Position numbers and translations under genes: made by a program. Of a stretch of 64,000 nt of DNA, positions 10,744 through 21,839 are shown in pieces (position 1 is the stretch's first letter; the number at the start of each line of letters is the position of its first letter). The notes below the pieces were generated by a model. The model was not told where the DNA came from, did not search any database, and saw only the letters and a program-made list of their open reading frames with translations. The stretch is from Oscarella lobularis (Eukaryota > Porifera > Homoscleromorpha > Homosclerophorida > Oscarellidae), in NCBI RefSeq assembly GCF_947507565.1, contig NC_089180.1, positions 2,604,001-2,668,000 of the forward strand. The letters are read 5' to 3'.

Positions 10744-10768
10744 TGGTGACAGGATCGCGATTCGAACC
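10744..10768 (+). promoter_or_regulatory. Primer binding site, tRNA-complementary
   Basis: One base after the LTR, TGGTGACAGG begins a 25-nt stretch whose reverse complement ends in CCTGTCACCA and includes GGTTCGAATC, the T-loop of a tRNA. Complementarity therefore covers acceptor stem and T arm. The spacing resembles leucine tRNAs, but the isoacceptor is not established. Confidence 0.8.
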
Positions 10769-10851
10769 GACGCCTCTCGACTTTGCGTGGGAGGGAAGGA
10801 GGACGAAATTCGACGAGCGACGAGCGACGACTGACTGTGACAGGCGTTGGA

Positions 10852-13837
10852 ATGGCGAACAACGACGGAGGAGGCGGAGGAGGCGGAGGTCACGCACCTA
10901 AAATCGTCGCTCTCCCGTCGCTGTTCGAAGACGGCGTCGACGTTTGTGCAAATGCGAACCACTGGGACGATGACATGAAGGTTCGCGCGGCGCCGGCCTA
11001 TCTGAGAGGACGAGCGGCGCTCGTCTACCGCGATTTTCACGATGGGCAGAAGGACACGTGGGATCACCTAAAGGAGGCTCTTATCGCAACACTAGCGCCG
11101 AATACCGCCGAGCGCAGACGGATCGCGCGCCAGTATCTCTTCAGTCGTGGCGAAACCCTGATGTGGGACACGAGCGAGCCACTCCAGAAGTACGTGCGGA
11201 GGATCACCAGGCTGGTCGATCGAGGATTCCCAGAGTTAGCCGGAGACGCGCGAAAGAATATGCTAATTGTGCGGTTCACGGATGGACTTCCCGACGAGAT
11301 CGCTAATGAGTTGCAGTTACACCCCGTTCCGGAAAAGACGCTGCAGGCTACGATGGACAGAGCGGAGGAATTGGTTCTTCACTGGAAGCGAAGGAAAGCG
11401 ATGCCGCAATGGCCCGAAGGCAGTCGCAGCTGTCGGGATCGGGGAGGCGTCTGTCTGGGATCGATGGGAACCGACAACGGCGCCGCCGCCACCGCCCCTT
11501 TTCGAACAATCGTTGGAACCGACGCGCACAGAGCCGAAAAAGCCAGAGAGACGCCAGCAGGAACGAAGGGATCGCAGTGAGGACCGGTTAGCATCAGCGC
11601 TTCTGAAGTTGGAAGAGAGATTGTCACGACTTGAAGCGGGAACGCCCCACGGCAGTGTCAGCGCAGTGAGTCACGCATCGACGACGAATACGCGGGCGAC
11701 AACGTCGCAAGAGTGTTTCTTCTGTCATCAACCCGGACATATCGTTCGGGATTGCCCCCAAGCGAAGGCCGCGCGTGCGAATCAGCCGACCGACGCGAGC
11801 CAGACCGATACGAGAAGGTGCTACCGTTGTAAGCAGCCGGGTCACAACGCGCGTTATTGTCGCGCGCCGGAGCCAGTCGCACAGCAGCCCGAGGGTCAAC
11901 CGAACGCAAGGAGCGATTTACGAACGACGATGCAAGGACAATCCGTTAATATGATTAACCCTGTTTGTCACGTAAAAGGCGCGCTTAGCTCGATCGTGGC
12001 CGAAGGTAAAGTGGAAGACGTCGAGGCGGAATTTCTTATAGATACAGGTGCGAGACCATCGCTGTGTCCGAAATCAAGGATCTGAGTCAGTTGCGCGAAG
12101 GATCTCATATCGTGAAGATCGACAACACTAGTATACCCGTTGTGGGTCGATTGAAAATGCTCGTGCAGTTAGGAAACTGGTCGGCGGAACACGATTTTCT
12201 CGTGACGACGTTGGATCTTAGTGGGCCTGTCTTGGGATTTGACTTTTTATCGAAGTATGAAATGGATGTGCAATGCCGACGAAATGAATCGATGCTCGTT
12301 TGGGGAAAGAACGCCCTTCCACTATCGACACCACCATTTGATGAAGAACCGTGCTACGTTGCGTTAGCTGAAGATGTGACGATGAAACGGGACGAAATTA
12401 CAGTCGTGCGCGCAAGAGTCGTCAACAAGGCTGGAAAACCTGTTCGCGGAAAAGGAGTGCGCTTGTTAGAGCCGAATGCGAAGTTCGTTGAGAACAGAGG
12501 AGTCATGCCTGCGCGCGTGTTAGTCGACACGGAAAAAGGGACGGTTCCAGTTCAACTAGTGGGTTTGTACGCGCAGGATTTTACGTTGCGGAAACACACG
12601 CGCCTCGGGGAATTGGCATGCGTTGCGGAAGTAGTTTGTTCCGTTTCCGGTGAAGGCGCGCCGGAAAGTTCAAACAGCCCGGCCCCGTCTGACGAAACGC
12701 TAGAAGAGTTTATGTCGCAGTTCAAATGGGAAGGAAGCGTGCTCTCTGACGACGAGAAGAAACGATTGGCTGTGTTACTTTGGGACTTTCGCGACAATTT
12801 TTTGACTGGTGCTGGCGACGTTGGTGAAACAGATCACGTGACGCATGAAATTCCTACTGGAGACGCGACGCCGATTAAGCAGATGCCCCGACGAGTGCCA
12901 CAGGCGTTGCGGCCTGTAGTCGAAACGCAAGTCAACGAAATGCTTGCGAACGGAATAATAAGAGTTTCTACGAGCCCGTGGGCGTCACCTATAGTGCTTG
13001 TCCGGAAGAAAGATGGCACATATCGTTTTTGCGTCGATTATCGAAAGGTGAATGCGGTCACTGTCAAGGACTCGTTCCCGTTGCCCAGGATCGACAACAC
13101 TCTGGATATTTTAAGTGGTGCGCGTTTCTTCGCAACGATTGATTTTGCGAGTGGGTACTGGCAGGTGAAGGTCAAGGTAACGGATCGAATGAAGACGGCA
13201 TTTGCGACAACAAGAGGACTCTACGAATTTAATGTGATGCCTTTCGGTTTGACGAACGCTCCTGCGACTTTTCAGCGATTGATGGCAAAAGTACTAAGCG
13301 GACTCACCTACGAACAGTGTCTGGTCTATATGGACGATGTGATAGTATTTTCCGCCGATTTTGAGTCACACTTGAAGCATTTGAGAGCAGTTTTTGAGCG
13401 AATCGCCGATGCTGGATTGAAGATGAAGCCCAGCAAGTGCAGTTTTGGACAGGAACGAGTTGACTATTTGGGACACGTAGTTTCCTCCGAAGGAGTAAGA
13501 GTGCAATCGCAGAAAGTGGCAGCCGTTCAACGTTTTCCGGAGCCAAAAACGCTTACGGAGCTCCGAAGTTTTCTGAGTTTAGCTGGGTACTACCGTCGTT
13601 TTATTCCGCATTTTTCTGGTATTGCTAGTCCGTTGACGAATTTATTGAAGAAGGGTCAAGAGTTCCTTTGGACGACGGAGTGCCAATCGAGTTTCGCAGC
13701 TCTGAAAGAGAAGTTGACGAATGCACCAGTTTTGGCCTACCCCCGTGCTGATAGTCCGTTTATTTTGGCTACCGACGCTAGCGGCACTGCGCTGGGTGCT
13801 GTACTGTCGCAACTTAATGACGACGGCGACGAATACT
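10852..13837 (+). pseudogene. Gypsy gag, protease, reverse transcriptase and start of RNase H
   Basis: Starting at ATG 10852 (MANNDGGGG), gag covers about 180 codons with a capsid-like segment, then shifts frame around 11400. In the next frame come a coiled coil (ALLKLEERLSRLE) and two zinc knuckles (CFFCHQPGHIVRDC and CYRCKQPGHNARYC, about 11718-11870), then the protease core LIDTGA near 12040. A second frameshift at about 12060 moves to the frame that runs to 13837: protease remainder, RT with ATIDFASGYWQV, MPFGLTNAPATFQ and the YMDD box (about 13327), then the first RNase H Asp in ATDASG. The frame then leaves gypsy sequence. Role in the family: capsid, polyprotein cleavage and cDNA synthesis. 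The two gag-pro frame changes may be decay; one could be programmed. Confidence 0.92.
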
Positions 13838-14104
13838 CCTCAAGTGAATTATCAGCGAGAACGAAGAGCGATTGGATTCTGCAAAAGACTATGTTAAAAA
13901 ATGTGCTTTCATTAACTTCAGGTAGCCTTTTGGTTAAACAAAATAATCAAATTAAGGGTTCATATTGGAAATAAATATTTTTGATGCATTAGTTAAACCT
14001 GACGTTTGGTTAACCCGTTTTAAAGAGCGTACCGTCAATTAAGAAAGCCAGGCTAAAAAGAGATTTTCTAACACATACGTTATGATACTTTAGTCCGTAT
14101 AAAA

Positions 14105-14183
14105 GGGTAGTATAGGTCAGCATGCAGCGACCGCAACCCCAAATTGGGATTGCGATTGCTGCATGCAGACCTATACTGACCTT
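14105..14183. repeat. Foldback repeat with about 37-nt arms
   Basis: The left arm, starting AGTATAGGTCAGCATGCAGC, pairs with the right arm ending CTGCATGCAGACCTATACT around an AAATT centre. Only a few mismatches interrupt the arms, so the whole 79 nt can fold back. It lies upstream of the DDE_Tnp_4 frame and may be an internal element or a paired terminus of the ISL2EU-like transposon. Confidence 0.8.
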
Positions 14184-14358
14184 TTTTTGGTGTTACACGG
14201 CACTACAAGGGTGTTCGGCTAAGAGGCAGTGATATTTCTATAACCCCCAATATAGGCAACCGCACACGCTATTTAAGCGTTTTCGAAACACCAATTAAAG
14301 GAGTTGGTGCTCACCAATCTAAGGTTAAAATAGTAGCAAGTTTTTAAGAACTGATTTA

Positions 14359-14989
14359 GTGTTCAGGCATCACTTTGCTTTTAACAGTGTGCCAATATCT
14401 ATCAAGCGGTCTTTCCCTTCGTGTGTGAGCATTATTGACTGTTTTGAAGTGTTCACAGAACGATCGGCGGATCACCTCGCTAAAGCACAGTCGTACTCCA
14501 ACTACAAACACCACAACACTGTGAAATTCCTTATTTCACTTGCTCCAAACGGCGTAATATCGTTTAAATCCAAGGGATGGGGTGGGCGAGTTTCTGACAA
14601 GGTATTAACCGAAAATTGTGGAATAATGAAAAATCTACTGCCAGGTGACGAGATACTTGCAGACAGAGGATTTAATATAGAGGATTCGGTAGGATACTAC
14701 GGAGCAAGTTTGAAAATGCCGCCTTTCACGCGAGGAAAAAAAACTTTCTGCGAAGGAAGTTCATTTTGCTCGAAAGCTATCTAATTGTAGAATTCATGTG
14801 GAGCGCATAATTTCACAGCTAAAGCAAAAGTACACTGGATTCAGTTCCACTGTGCCCATTGCTGCTATAAAATGTGACGATGACTCTGGGCTTAGATTAA
14901 TGGACAAAATTGCTGTCATTGCCTGTGCTTTGTGTAATTGTTGTGCATCTATAGTTCACAGTGTCTATATATCAATATTTACTGTGTAG
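14359..14989 (+). pseudogene. DDE_Tnp_4 transposase, ISL2EU/Harbinger-like, frameshifted
   Basis: The frame contains SIIDCFEVF (first catalytic Asp), then [20 protein letters not shown] and [11 protein letters not shown] (second Asp), the typical DDE_Tnp_4 order. A frameshift in an A8 run near 14736-14743 moves the rest to another frame, where RIHVERIISQL supplies the Glu and the protein ends near 14989. All three catalytic positions can be seen. The N-terminal DNA-binding part before 14359 is unclear. With the convergent YqaJ gene at 15157-17009 it makes the two-gene layout known from ISL2EU (IS4EU) transposons. The single frameshift sits in a homopolymer, so an assembly error cannot be excluded. 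Confidence 0.85.
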
Positions 14990-15156
14990 ATAACATAATT
15001 CACTGTCTAGATAACAGTATTTACTTTTTGTTTCTGTTTCCGTTACAACCGCTGCAAAACCATTTACCCTTGGGAATTTTCGCCATACGAATGCAGTTAA
15101 CGTGGAACCACTGAGTCAGGCAAGTTTTGTTACTGCTTTTCACCATCTCGCCTCAT

Positions 15157-17009
15157 TCAGACTTGAAAACACCATGTACGGACGGCGTCTTTTGTCGTCG
15201 TTACCTTTTGTGCTGACTTTCTCCCCAGCTTGGCTCGTGTAAACCACTTAGCAAGGATTTCTGTAAGTAGACATTGCTTAAAAATGTCGCCGCTTTGTCT
15301 ATAACGTTTTCTAAAAACTGCTCGTCGACGGACACACGTTCGATGTTTATGTCGCGCCGAGTCCAAACGACGAAATCACATGCAGTACCGCACTCCAGTG
15401 ACCTTCATTTAGCATTGAACTTGGTAGTAATACTGGTGCCGTCTTTTGAGTTGCAGCGTGCCACTGCTCGAACGCTCGAGGCAAAAATCGTTGTCGGTTA
15501 AGGCTTCCTCAATAGACTTGTCAGCGCAGCGATAAGGGCATTTCACTCCTACGCAACCTTTGTCACAGCAATCACAAATTACTAAGCTGTCAGGGCTTGT
15601 TCCCAAGAAAGGGTACTGGGTGCTGATACAGAGTCCAAAACTAGATTAGTATGCGTTTCTCTCCTCATTGTGACGTACCGCTTTAATGCAACTTTTTCTT
15701 TTTGCAACCCCCACTTAGTTGCTTTATTTCCGGCAAGGCTGTAGCTTTCGGGGTAGCATACCTTCTTGATTACCGTGATAGAAGGGAAATCGGGCTTTGT
15801 GGAAACAACACTTTTGAGATTTGATGCAGTTATTTTACCTGCCCGATAGCAATACCAAGCTTTGCTGCTGGCTTGCTTGCGTGTTGCGAATTCTATTTGG
15901 GCCCATTCAGCTTCCGTATAAGAGCTAACTCTTCAAATGCCTCCGCGCTCTTCTCTTGAAGATCTTCAAACGAAAGCCTTGTACGCATCTGTGAGCAGTG
16001 GCGGAGTCTTTTCAGGAGAAAATTTGTCACTGTACTCTTTCTGCAACGCCAGTATCGCAGCCTTATCATCACACTCCGATAAGTCTTTGTAAAGCTGCTT
16101 GAGATGACTTTCTGAAGGATCACAAATATGCTTTGCTTTGTTAGCCGAGGTCTTCGACGGCTCCGAGAGCTTTCGTTTAGGCGACACGAAATCTATTTCA
16201 GACGTAGGCAAACAGTCGACTCTTTTGCTTGGCGGTTTTTTCCACTGACATAACACCGACGTGCACGTTACCTCCGACTCCATTCTATTTCGACAGTCAA
16301 CGGCAAACAGCAGCGCCGCTACGTGCGAGCAAGCCTCGCCTAAGCCGGCCATGCACGTACAACGACGAGTTAGATGATGATGAGTTAGTCGGATCGCACA
16401 AATTACACGCATAAATAAATGACTACATTTAGGTACAGTACTTCTCTTTGCGTGAGCTAGCGCAGACCATCTGCAGATTTGCGTCACATCAATAGAAGCG
16501 TAAAATCCTATGCCCAAATTTGGCCAAAATTGAAATTTTATCCATTTCAGCCTGCAGGAAATAATTTTCTCCTCATGGAGGGCCAACTTAACTTCCGACG
16601 CTAACTCCCGTGCTACATATCTAATGTTCTTCCAATCTCCTTCGATGCACACTGGAAAAGCAATGGCGTTAGCGTCTGCAGGGTTGTCTTCTTCAGGCAT
16701 CATACAAACGGGCGTCTGTCGCCCAGTCATTAGCTGCTCTCTCGCTCTTTCAAGTGCCTCCTGATAACGAGGATTCTTTGTTGCCCCGAAGCACTTGAAA
16801 GGCAGACTATATTTAGGTTGTCGGTGATTTTCATCGCAGGGTATGTCGTCAATTTCTATGTCTTCGCGGTCTTCGATTGCTTCAATCTCGTCACTAAAGT
16901 TTGAGCCAAGTTTTTTGACAGTGGGACACGCAACGTCCTCATTCACCCATTCCCATACAACAGGATAGGTATCATCGTCGAATTGCAAGGGCCCGGCGAA
17001 TGATGTCAT
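15157..17009 (-). pseudogene. SWIM/YqaJ nuclease gene of an ISL2EU-like transposon
   Basis: From ATG 17009 the 347-residue frame has a HIRAN-like region (about residues 65-175, with EDNPADANAIAF and WIKFQF), then a SWIM zinc finger (C217, C219, C227, H229 in CTCMAGLGEACSH). The link CTSVLCQWKKPPSKRVDCLP follows, typical of the segment before YqaJ nuclease domains. The nuclease continues in other frames: SPDSLVICDCCDKGCVGVKC and HQYYYQVQ (15606-15409), where the aspartate and the ExK-type core should lie, then CDFVVWT-like sequence and the C-terminal helices (to 15157). A stop and a small indel separate these blocks, and 15610-15965 is degenerate. In this family the nuclease accompanies the transposase; its exact role is not settled. 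Convergent with the transposase at 14359-14989. Confidence 0.8.
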
Positions 17010-17640
17010 GTCTAGCGTGTCTGTCTACAATAGAGGTTCTGGTTGTAAATGCCTATTCTAAACCTATTGGCATAATCTTTTTGATCTTACATTAATGTCA
17101 AAGCTGCTGTATGATAACTTGAGGCCACGAAGTTAAGTGGATTTCAGAACTATTAACGAGACAGTCAAATGAAGGACCAGGTTCGTCATTTTCCTTTATG
17201 ACAGATGCTCGACAACGGTGAATATCGACGGTTAGAACAGGAAAGCACGGAACGACGTAATTAATGCCCTCGTAGACACCGTGTATGAGAACGGCCTTTG
17301 CTGTAAGCACGCGTTCTTGAAGATCGGACATGTCTTGTGAAAAATCGCCTAAATCGTTGTCAAAAGACAGTGTCCAAGCCGACACAAGTCGGATATGAGT
17401 GTAACACTACATACGCTCGCGTATCAGTTGCAGCACCTGGCGTAAAAATGTTTAGATAAGCGGGTAAAGGGCGGCAGTGGAGGAAACGAAAGAAGTCGAA
17501 GACGACGATTCTAATAAAAGCAAATGTATGAATGGAAACCTTAGTCGTTTATCTTAAGCTAGATGGCCGTTAATGCACATAACAGTTAACTTATGGCGAA
17601 AAAACGCTGATTCTAAAAGGCGCGTGTGCTTAGCGCACTA
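17010..17640 (-). other. 5' side of the YqaJ gene, possible extra exon
   Basis: A minus-strand ORF (17385-17098, 95 codons) precedes it, followed by a possible donor (AATGTAAGA) and an acceptor (TTGTAG) near 17030. It could be an upstream exon, but its frame has stops before the donor. No domain is recognised. No terminal repeat of the ISL2EU-like element was found. Confidence 0.25.
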
Positions 17641-17692
17641 GGCTGAGATACCCCCCGCTGGCAGGTTGGTAATGGCATAGATAGAGGAGAGA

Positions 17693-17733
17693 GGGATGGG
17701 AAACTCCCCGTTGCACGTTATACATGGCTCTAT
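17693..17733 (+). repeat. Dispersed 43-bp repeat, copy 2
   Basis: It matches 402-444 except for a 4-nt gap and a few changes. The flanking (GAGA)-rich segments differ, so only the core is shared. Confidence 0.6.
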
Positions 17734-17734
17734 C

Positions 17735-18980
17735 AGAGAAAGAGAAGGAGAGGGATAGGTAACTCGCGCTATCACGTGACATTTCTCTGACGCCAGGTTT
17801 GAAGCCAGATAATCTCGGATAAGTTCATTACTAGGAGCCGTAAATGATTTGATAATTAATATTTCTGAACTGTTTTGCAGCCTGTGGTGGGAAAACGTTC
17901 CTTATGTATGCGCTACAGTAAAAACCTCCGCAGAATTGTAGAGTTCGGAAGCGCGTTTCGATCGCCACGTGACACGCGGAATTTTGCACCCTCCCACTCG
18001 TACGTCGATGACTCTAGAAGCCTTTTGATGGGTAAATAAGAAGCACAATTCATTGCTTTAGCGCTTTCGTTTCTTTGCTACGGCCAAGGCAGCTGCTGTT
18101 CCGAAGCTACGAGGGAATACGTCAAGTTATAGGCGTGTTTAGAGCAAATCAGCCATTGACACATGGGGTCCGTCCAGAGAGTTTTGGAGGAGCCTTTCCA
18201 CAGAGATATCTCGCCGAATGTTTGTGGGAGCTGACAATCTCAAAAGATCACCCTTGTTCAACGCAGAGTTCATGATAGTACGGATTACCTTATTATAAAA
18301 AACGTGTATTTACTGTTTCTGTTTTTCTTTTAAGCAATCAAAGTTCTTTGCTCTGGGGAGCTTCTATGCTTGGCCCTATACGTTTTCCATTACCTTTGCA
18401 AATCTGAAGCTCTGTCTGCTTGACGACGGACATCGATCGCTGGACAATCTGCTGTCGTAAGTAGAGGAACAGTAGTGCGAGCGAGTCGGTCAAACAGGTG
18501 GCGTGGTGGCACGCCCCATCGTCGCCCGTTTGAGTTCACATGCATAAAGTTATACAATGTACTGTATAATGTCGTTTTACCGATTGGCGTGAGGTGATCT
18601 CTCCTTATATGGAGTAGAATTCCGTATCAAATATGGAACGACATGTACTATGGAACGCCTATTCCGAAAAAACGAAGAGAGTTCGTACAGCATCTTTTGC
18701 ACGAAGAAATACGTACACCTTTCGCAAATATGCATGTGTAGTATCAGCGGTCTTGGTCGAGTAGGCGCTAAGTAATAGGCCGTAATGTGGAAGGGGGTAC
18801 GCCTCAGGCATTATGAAACACCCGTACGTATGTTAGAACGGACTCTCGTTCTCCGAGATGCCTCAACCGATTTCAGCGTGCTGTGGCTCATTCGAAAGCT
18901 CTGTTCTTCCTCTATCTTACTCTTAAAAAGTAATTTCCTTGGTGCCGCAGTTTGGGCTGACTATCGCTTGAAGGAACGGA
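17735..18980. other. Intergenic, nothing recognised
   Basis: Only short ORFs (for example 18075-18275 and 18785-18985 plus) with no recognisable domain or repeat. Confidence 0.4.
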
Positions 18981-19059
18981 AGTGACATCATCTATTACGG
19001 GACACCGTAGCGCGCTTGTAGACGGCGAAAAAGGCGGACTCGAGCAAACAACAGGGATT

Positions 19060-19930
19060 GACGCGAGCCAGCTATGTTTCGAAGCTTTGTTGACATTCGT
19101 AGCAAAAGCGTACAGGAAGCCTCAGTGTCTTCCCGCTCGTCGTGACGATCCGGCGCGACCGTTGGGCGACCTGCCGCGCTCGCGGGTCTTTTGGAGCAGC
19201 AACGGAGGACGCGCTCTCGTCGAAGAAGCTCTTAGCGAGATGGAGAAAGGTCCATCTCTTCGTGAGTCTGCGAGAAGATTCGAAATACCAATAACGACGC
19301 TTCATAATTATTCCTCAGGGAAAGTCAAAGTGGGGGAGCAGAGCGGCCCCAAACGCTATCTTTCCGAGCAAGAAGAAGAAACGCTGTCTGAATTTATTAT
19401 TGGGTGCTCGGAGATAGGATTTCCCAGAACTCGTCGAGAGGTATTTTAGAATGACCGGCAGGTATGGTCAAATTAATTGCTAATTTAGATCATTAAGCTG
19501 GCAGAAGATATCACTGCCAACAATGGCAGATGTGTCAATGCTACTGTTGGTTGGTAAAACTCCTTCATTAAGCGTCATGAAATCCTTCAAGAACGTCGTG
19601 GAGAGGCTCTTTCGAAAGCAAGACTCCGTGCCACAAATCGGGACGTCTTGGATAGACACTTTGACATGCTTGAAGACGTCTTGAGAGACAATGACCTTCT
19701 CCTAAAGCCAGGTAGTATTTACAACTGCAACAAAAGCGGCTTTCCGCTGCAGAATTCACCGCGAAAAGTCGTCGTGCCTTCTGGACTGAAGCATGTTTAT
19801 GTCTCTGTGTCAGGAGACAAGACGAGGCTGACAGTAATGGCGTGCGTTTCTGCTTCTGGAACAGCAATACCCCCATTTATCGTTTATGATCGTAATGTCG
19901 TTAGTAGAAGTCGCAGTGCGCGTAAAGGTA
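19060..19930 (+). pseudogene. Pogo/Tigger-like transposase A, N-terminal part
   Basis: The first segment (to 19449) carries an HTH of the Psq/CENP-B type (EKGPSLRESARRFEIPITTL) and the following LSEQEEETLSEFIIGCSEIG helix. A short gap with possible splice sites leads to the catalytic half, which holds RERVLDRHFDMLED-like sequence, KPGSIYNCNKSG (normally NxDESG, so the first catalytic Asp position reads Asn) and TVMACVSASGTAIPPFIV. Sequence similarity ends near 19905, before the second catalytic Asp. Frame changes, the Asp-to-Asn change and the truncation make it non-functional. Confidence 0.8.
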
Positions 19931-19939
19931 AGAACAGGA

Positions 19940-21120
19940 ACAGCGAGAGATGGCTGTCGTCATTTCCTGTGTTACATCCGGTAATAGTTGGTGTTACTTC
20001 CGGTCGTCACTACCGGTCGTTGGTACCAGCACGTTTTTGGTCTCTGTAAACCCGTTCTCGCTAATAAGGCAGCACCAAGAGCGAAGTTACATCTTGCGAC
20101 CGCGTTTTGTCGGTACATAGTGATACGGAGTGCACTTTGAGATACCAGTATTTGCTCAGAGTAAGTGCGCTAGAAGTTACCCGGTACGTTGTGCAAACAA
20201 AGTTTTGGGTGTAAGTATATGTCAGCGCTAAGTAAAAAAGTAGACCGTTAGTCCTAAATTGGTGTTACGTGTGTATCCGAGCTAAATAACCCGGCAGGTT
20301 GTAATATTCAAAGTTATTTCGTTTCCGGAAAAGAGTCGATTGCTCGAGTTGTGCTAAGATATCGTCATTCAATTACCCGTTGGGAGGCAACACCCCCTCC
20401 CGCTAAGGTTCATGGTGAAGTCGACCACAAAGACTTGCGGTGGTCGTAAGTGCGACTATTAGTAGACTGTTTCGGATCTGTTGTGATCTATTGTTTTGCA
20501 TTGATGATCCCTTGGATTAGTAGAAACGAACTGCAGTTTGGGGTACCCGCCCACTTTATCCATTAGATGCGAAAGGTAAATCTGCTCTGCACCCCGCCGA
20601 CCCTCAGTCATTTGCCCGCTCCTCGCAACTCGTCGTGCGTTCTTTGATTTCATTTTCGTGGCGTTACAATCACTAAAGTTTTGGATGAGAAAAGATCATC
20701 TGCTTCCACTAAGATTTGCACTTAATTGAAGTGAGCGGCTCAGTCAGTGGGGGAGTATCTATAGTATGGATAAAATAACCCCCAAAAAATTGATTGTCTT
20801 TCCTTGAGAGGTGCGGTCATTTTAGATTTGAAATGTAATTTAGGCTCTGGCTGTACCCGATAACCTTATCCGAATTACGTCGAGCGAACATTGATCAGGC
20901 ATAGTTCGGCAATGGCTTTAAAAACGGGTGGAACGCCTATTGAAGAGCGTGCAGACGGATCGAATAGAGAATGCGGGGGAAAAGAACGTCAGATGGGATT
21001 GAGAAGCGTTCGATTATTCGAATATCGCTTCCGATGAAGCGATACAACGGGTTGGAAGTGCAAAAACGCAGTAAAAAAGGCCAGGGAGGCAGTCGAAACT
21101 GGTGTATCAAGTGACCGACC
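19940..21120. other. Intergenic, nothing recognised
   Basis: It contains short repeats of CCGGTCGT near 20000-20025 and no supportable gene. Confidence 0.4.
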
Positions 21121-21125
21121 GCATC

Positions 21126-21690
21126 CAAGATGGCGCGGGTTGTTCGCGATGACGTCAGTGAGGAAAACCGCGAGAGAAAGCGATTTTGGGACTTCTCTGC
21201 ATTGATAAATCGCCTTCGGAAGCGGGAACGACTTGCGAAAGTAGGCGACTTCGAAGAAAAAGTACGATTTCCCGAAAAGGGGCCTCGATCGGCGATCGAA
21301 AGTGGAAGGGTGTCGAGGACGACGCGGAAAAGCGACCCTGTCGTCGAGAAAGTCGTCCGCGCGCGGTTCGAAATCGATCCATCGCGAGAATCGCCGAAAA
21401 CGGGGCTTCGCGGGCGTTTTCGGCGCGATTCGAAGATCGAAAACGCTTCGCGGCGTCGAATAATCGCCGTCGGAACTTCGAACGAAGCGAAACGACGCCC
21501 GAATCGCTCGAAAAACGACGATTTTCAAAAGGGGCCCCGAGGCGAAAGGAGCCCGGTACGTCCAGGAGACCCTTTCCAAAAGTTCGGTTCCGCCGCGAAC
21601 GGCGCCGAGCGACGAAAAGCGAAGGAGGAGTTGGGACACAACGACTCGATGACGTCATCGACCAAGATGGCGCGTACGCTTTTTGTGGTA
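21126..21690. other. GC-rich, stop-poor block bounded by a shared motif
   Basis: CAAGATGGCGCG with a nearby GATGACGTCA occurs at both ends (about 21126-21158 and 21652-21674). Inside, CG-rich sequence is open in several frames on both strands, including a 236-codon plus frame. No domain is seen in any of them, and low stop density is expected from the composition. It may be a small non-autonomous element. Confidence 0.4.
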
Positions 21691-21710
21691 GAGAAAACCT
21701 GTAGCGCATG

Positions 21711-21839
21711 TAGGCTCGTATCCAGCCTGTTATCCGGGCGGCTCTTACTGCGTGAGCCAGACTCACGCAGTAAGAGCCGCCCGGATAACCAGGCTCACGC
21801 AGTAAGAGCCGCCCGGATAACAGGCTGGATACGAGCCTA
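21711..21839. repeat. Perfect 48-bp inverted repeat with a third arm copy in the spacer
   Basis: The left arm (21711-21758, starting TAGGCTCGTATCCAGCCTG) is exactly complementary to the right arm (21792-21839). The 33-nt spacer contains another copy of 30 nt of the right arm. The structure can form a long hairpin or cruciform and looks like a foldback element or a recent palindromic duplication. Confidence 0.95.

Noticed and set aside
10744-10768. tRNA-like T-loop sequence suggesting a tRNA gene
   Set aside because: No anticodon or D arm follows; its position right after the LTR shows it is the primer binding site.
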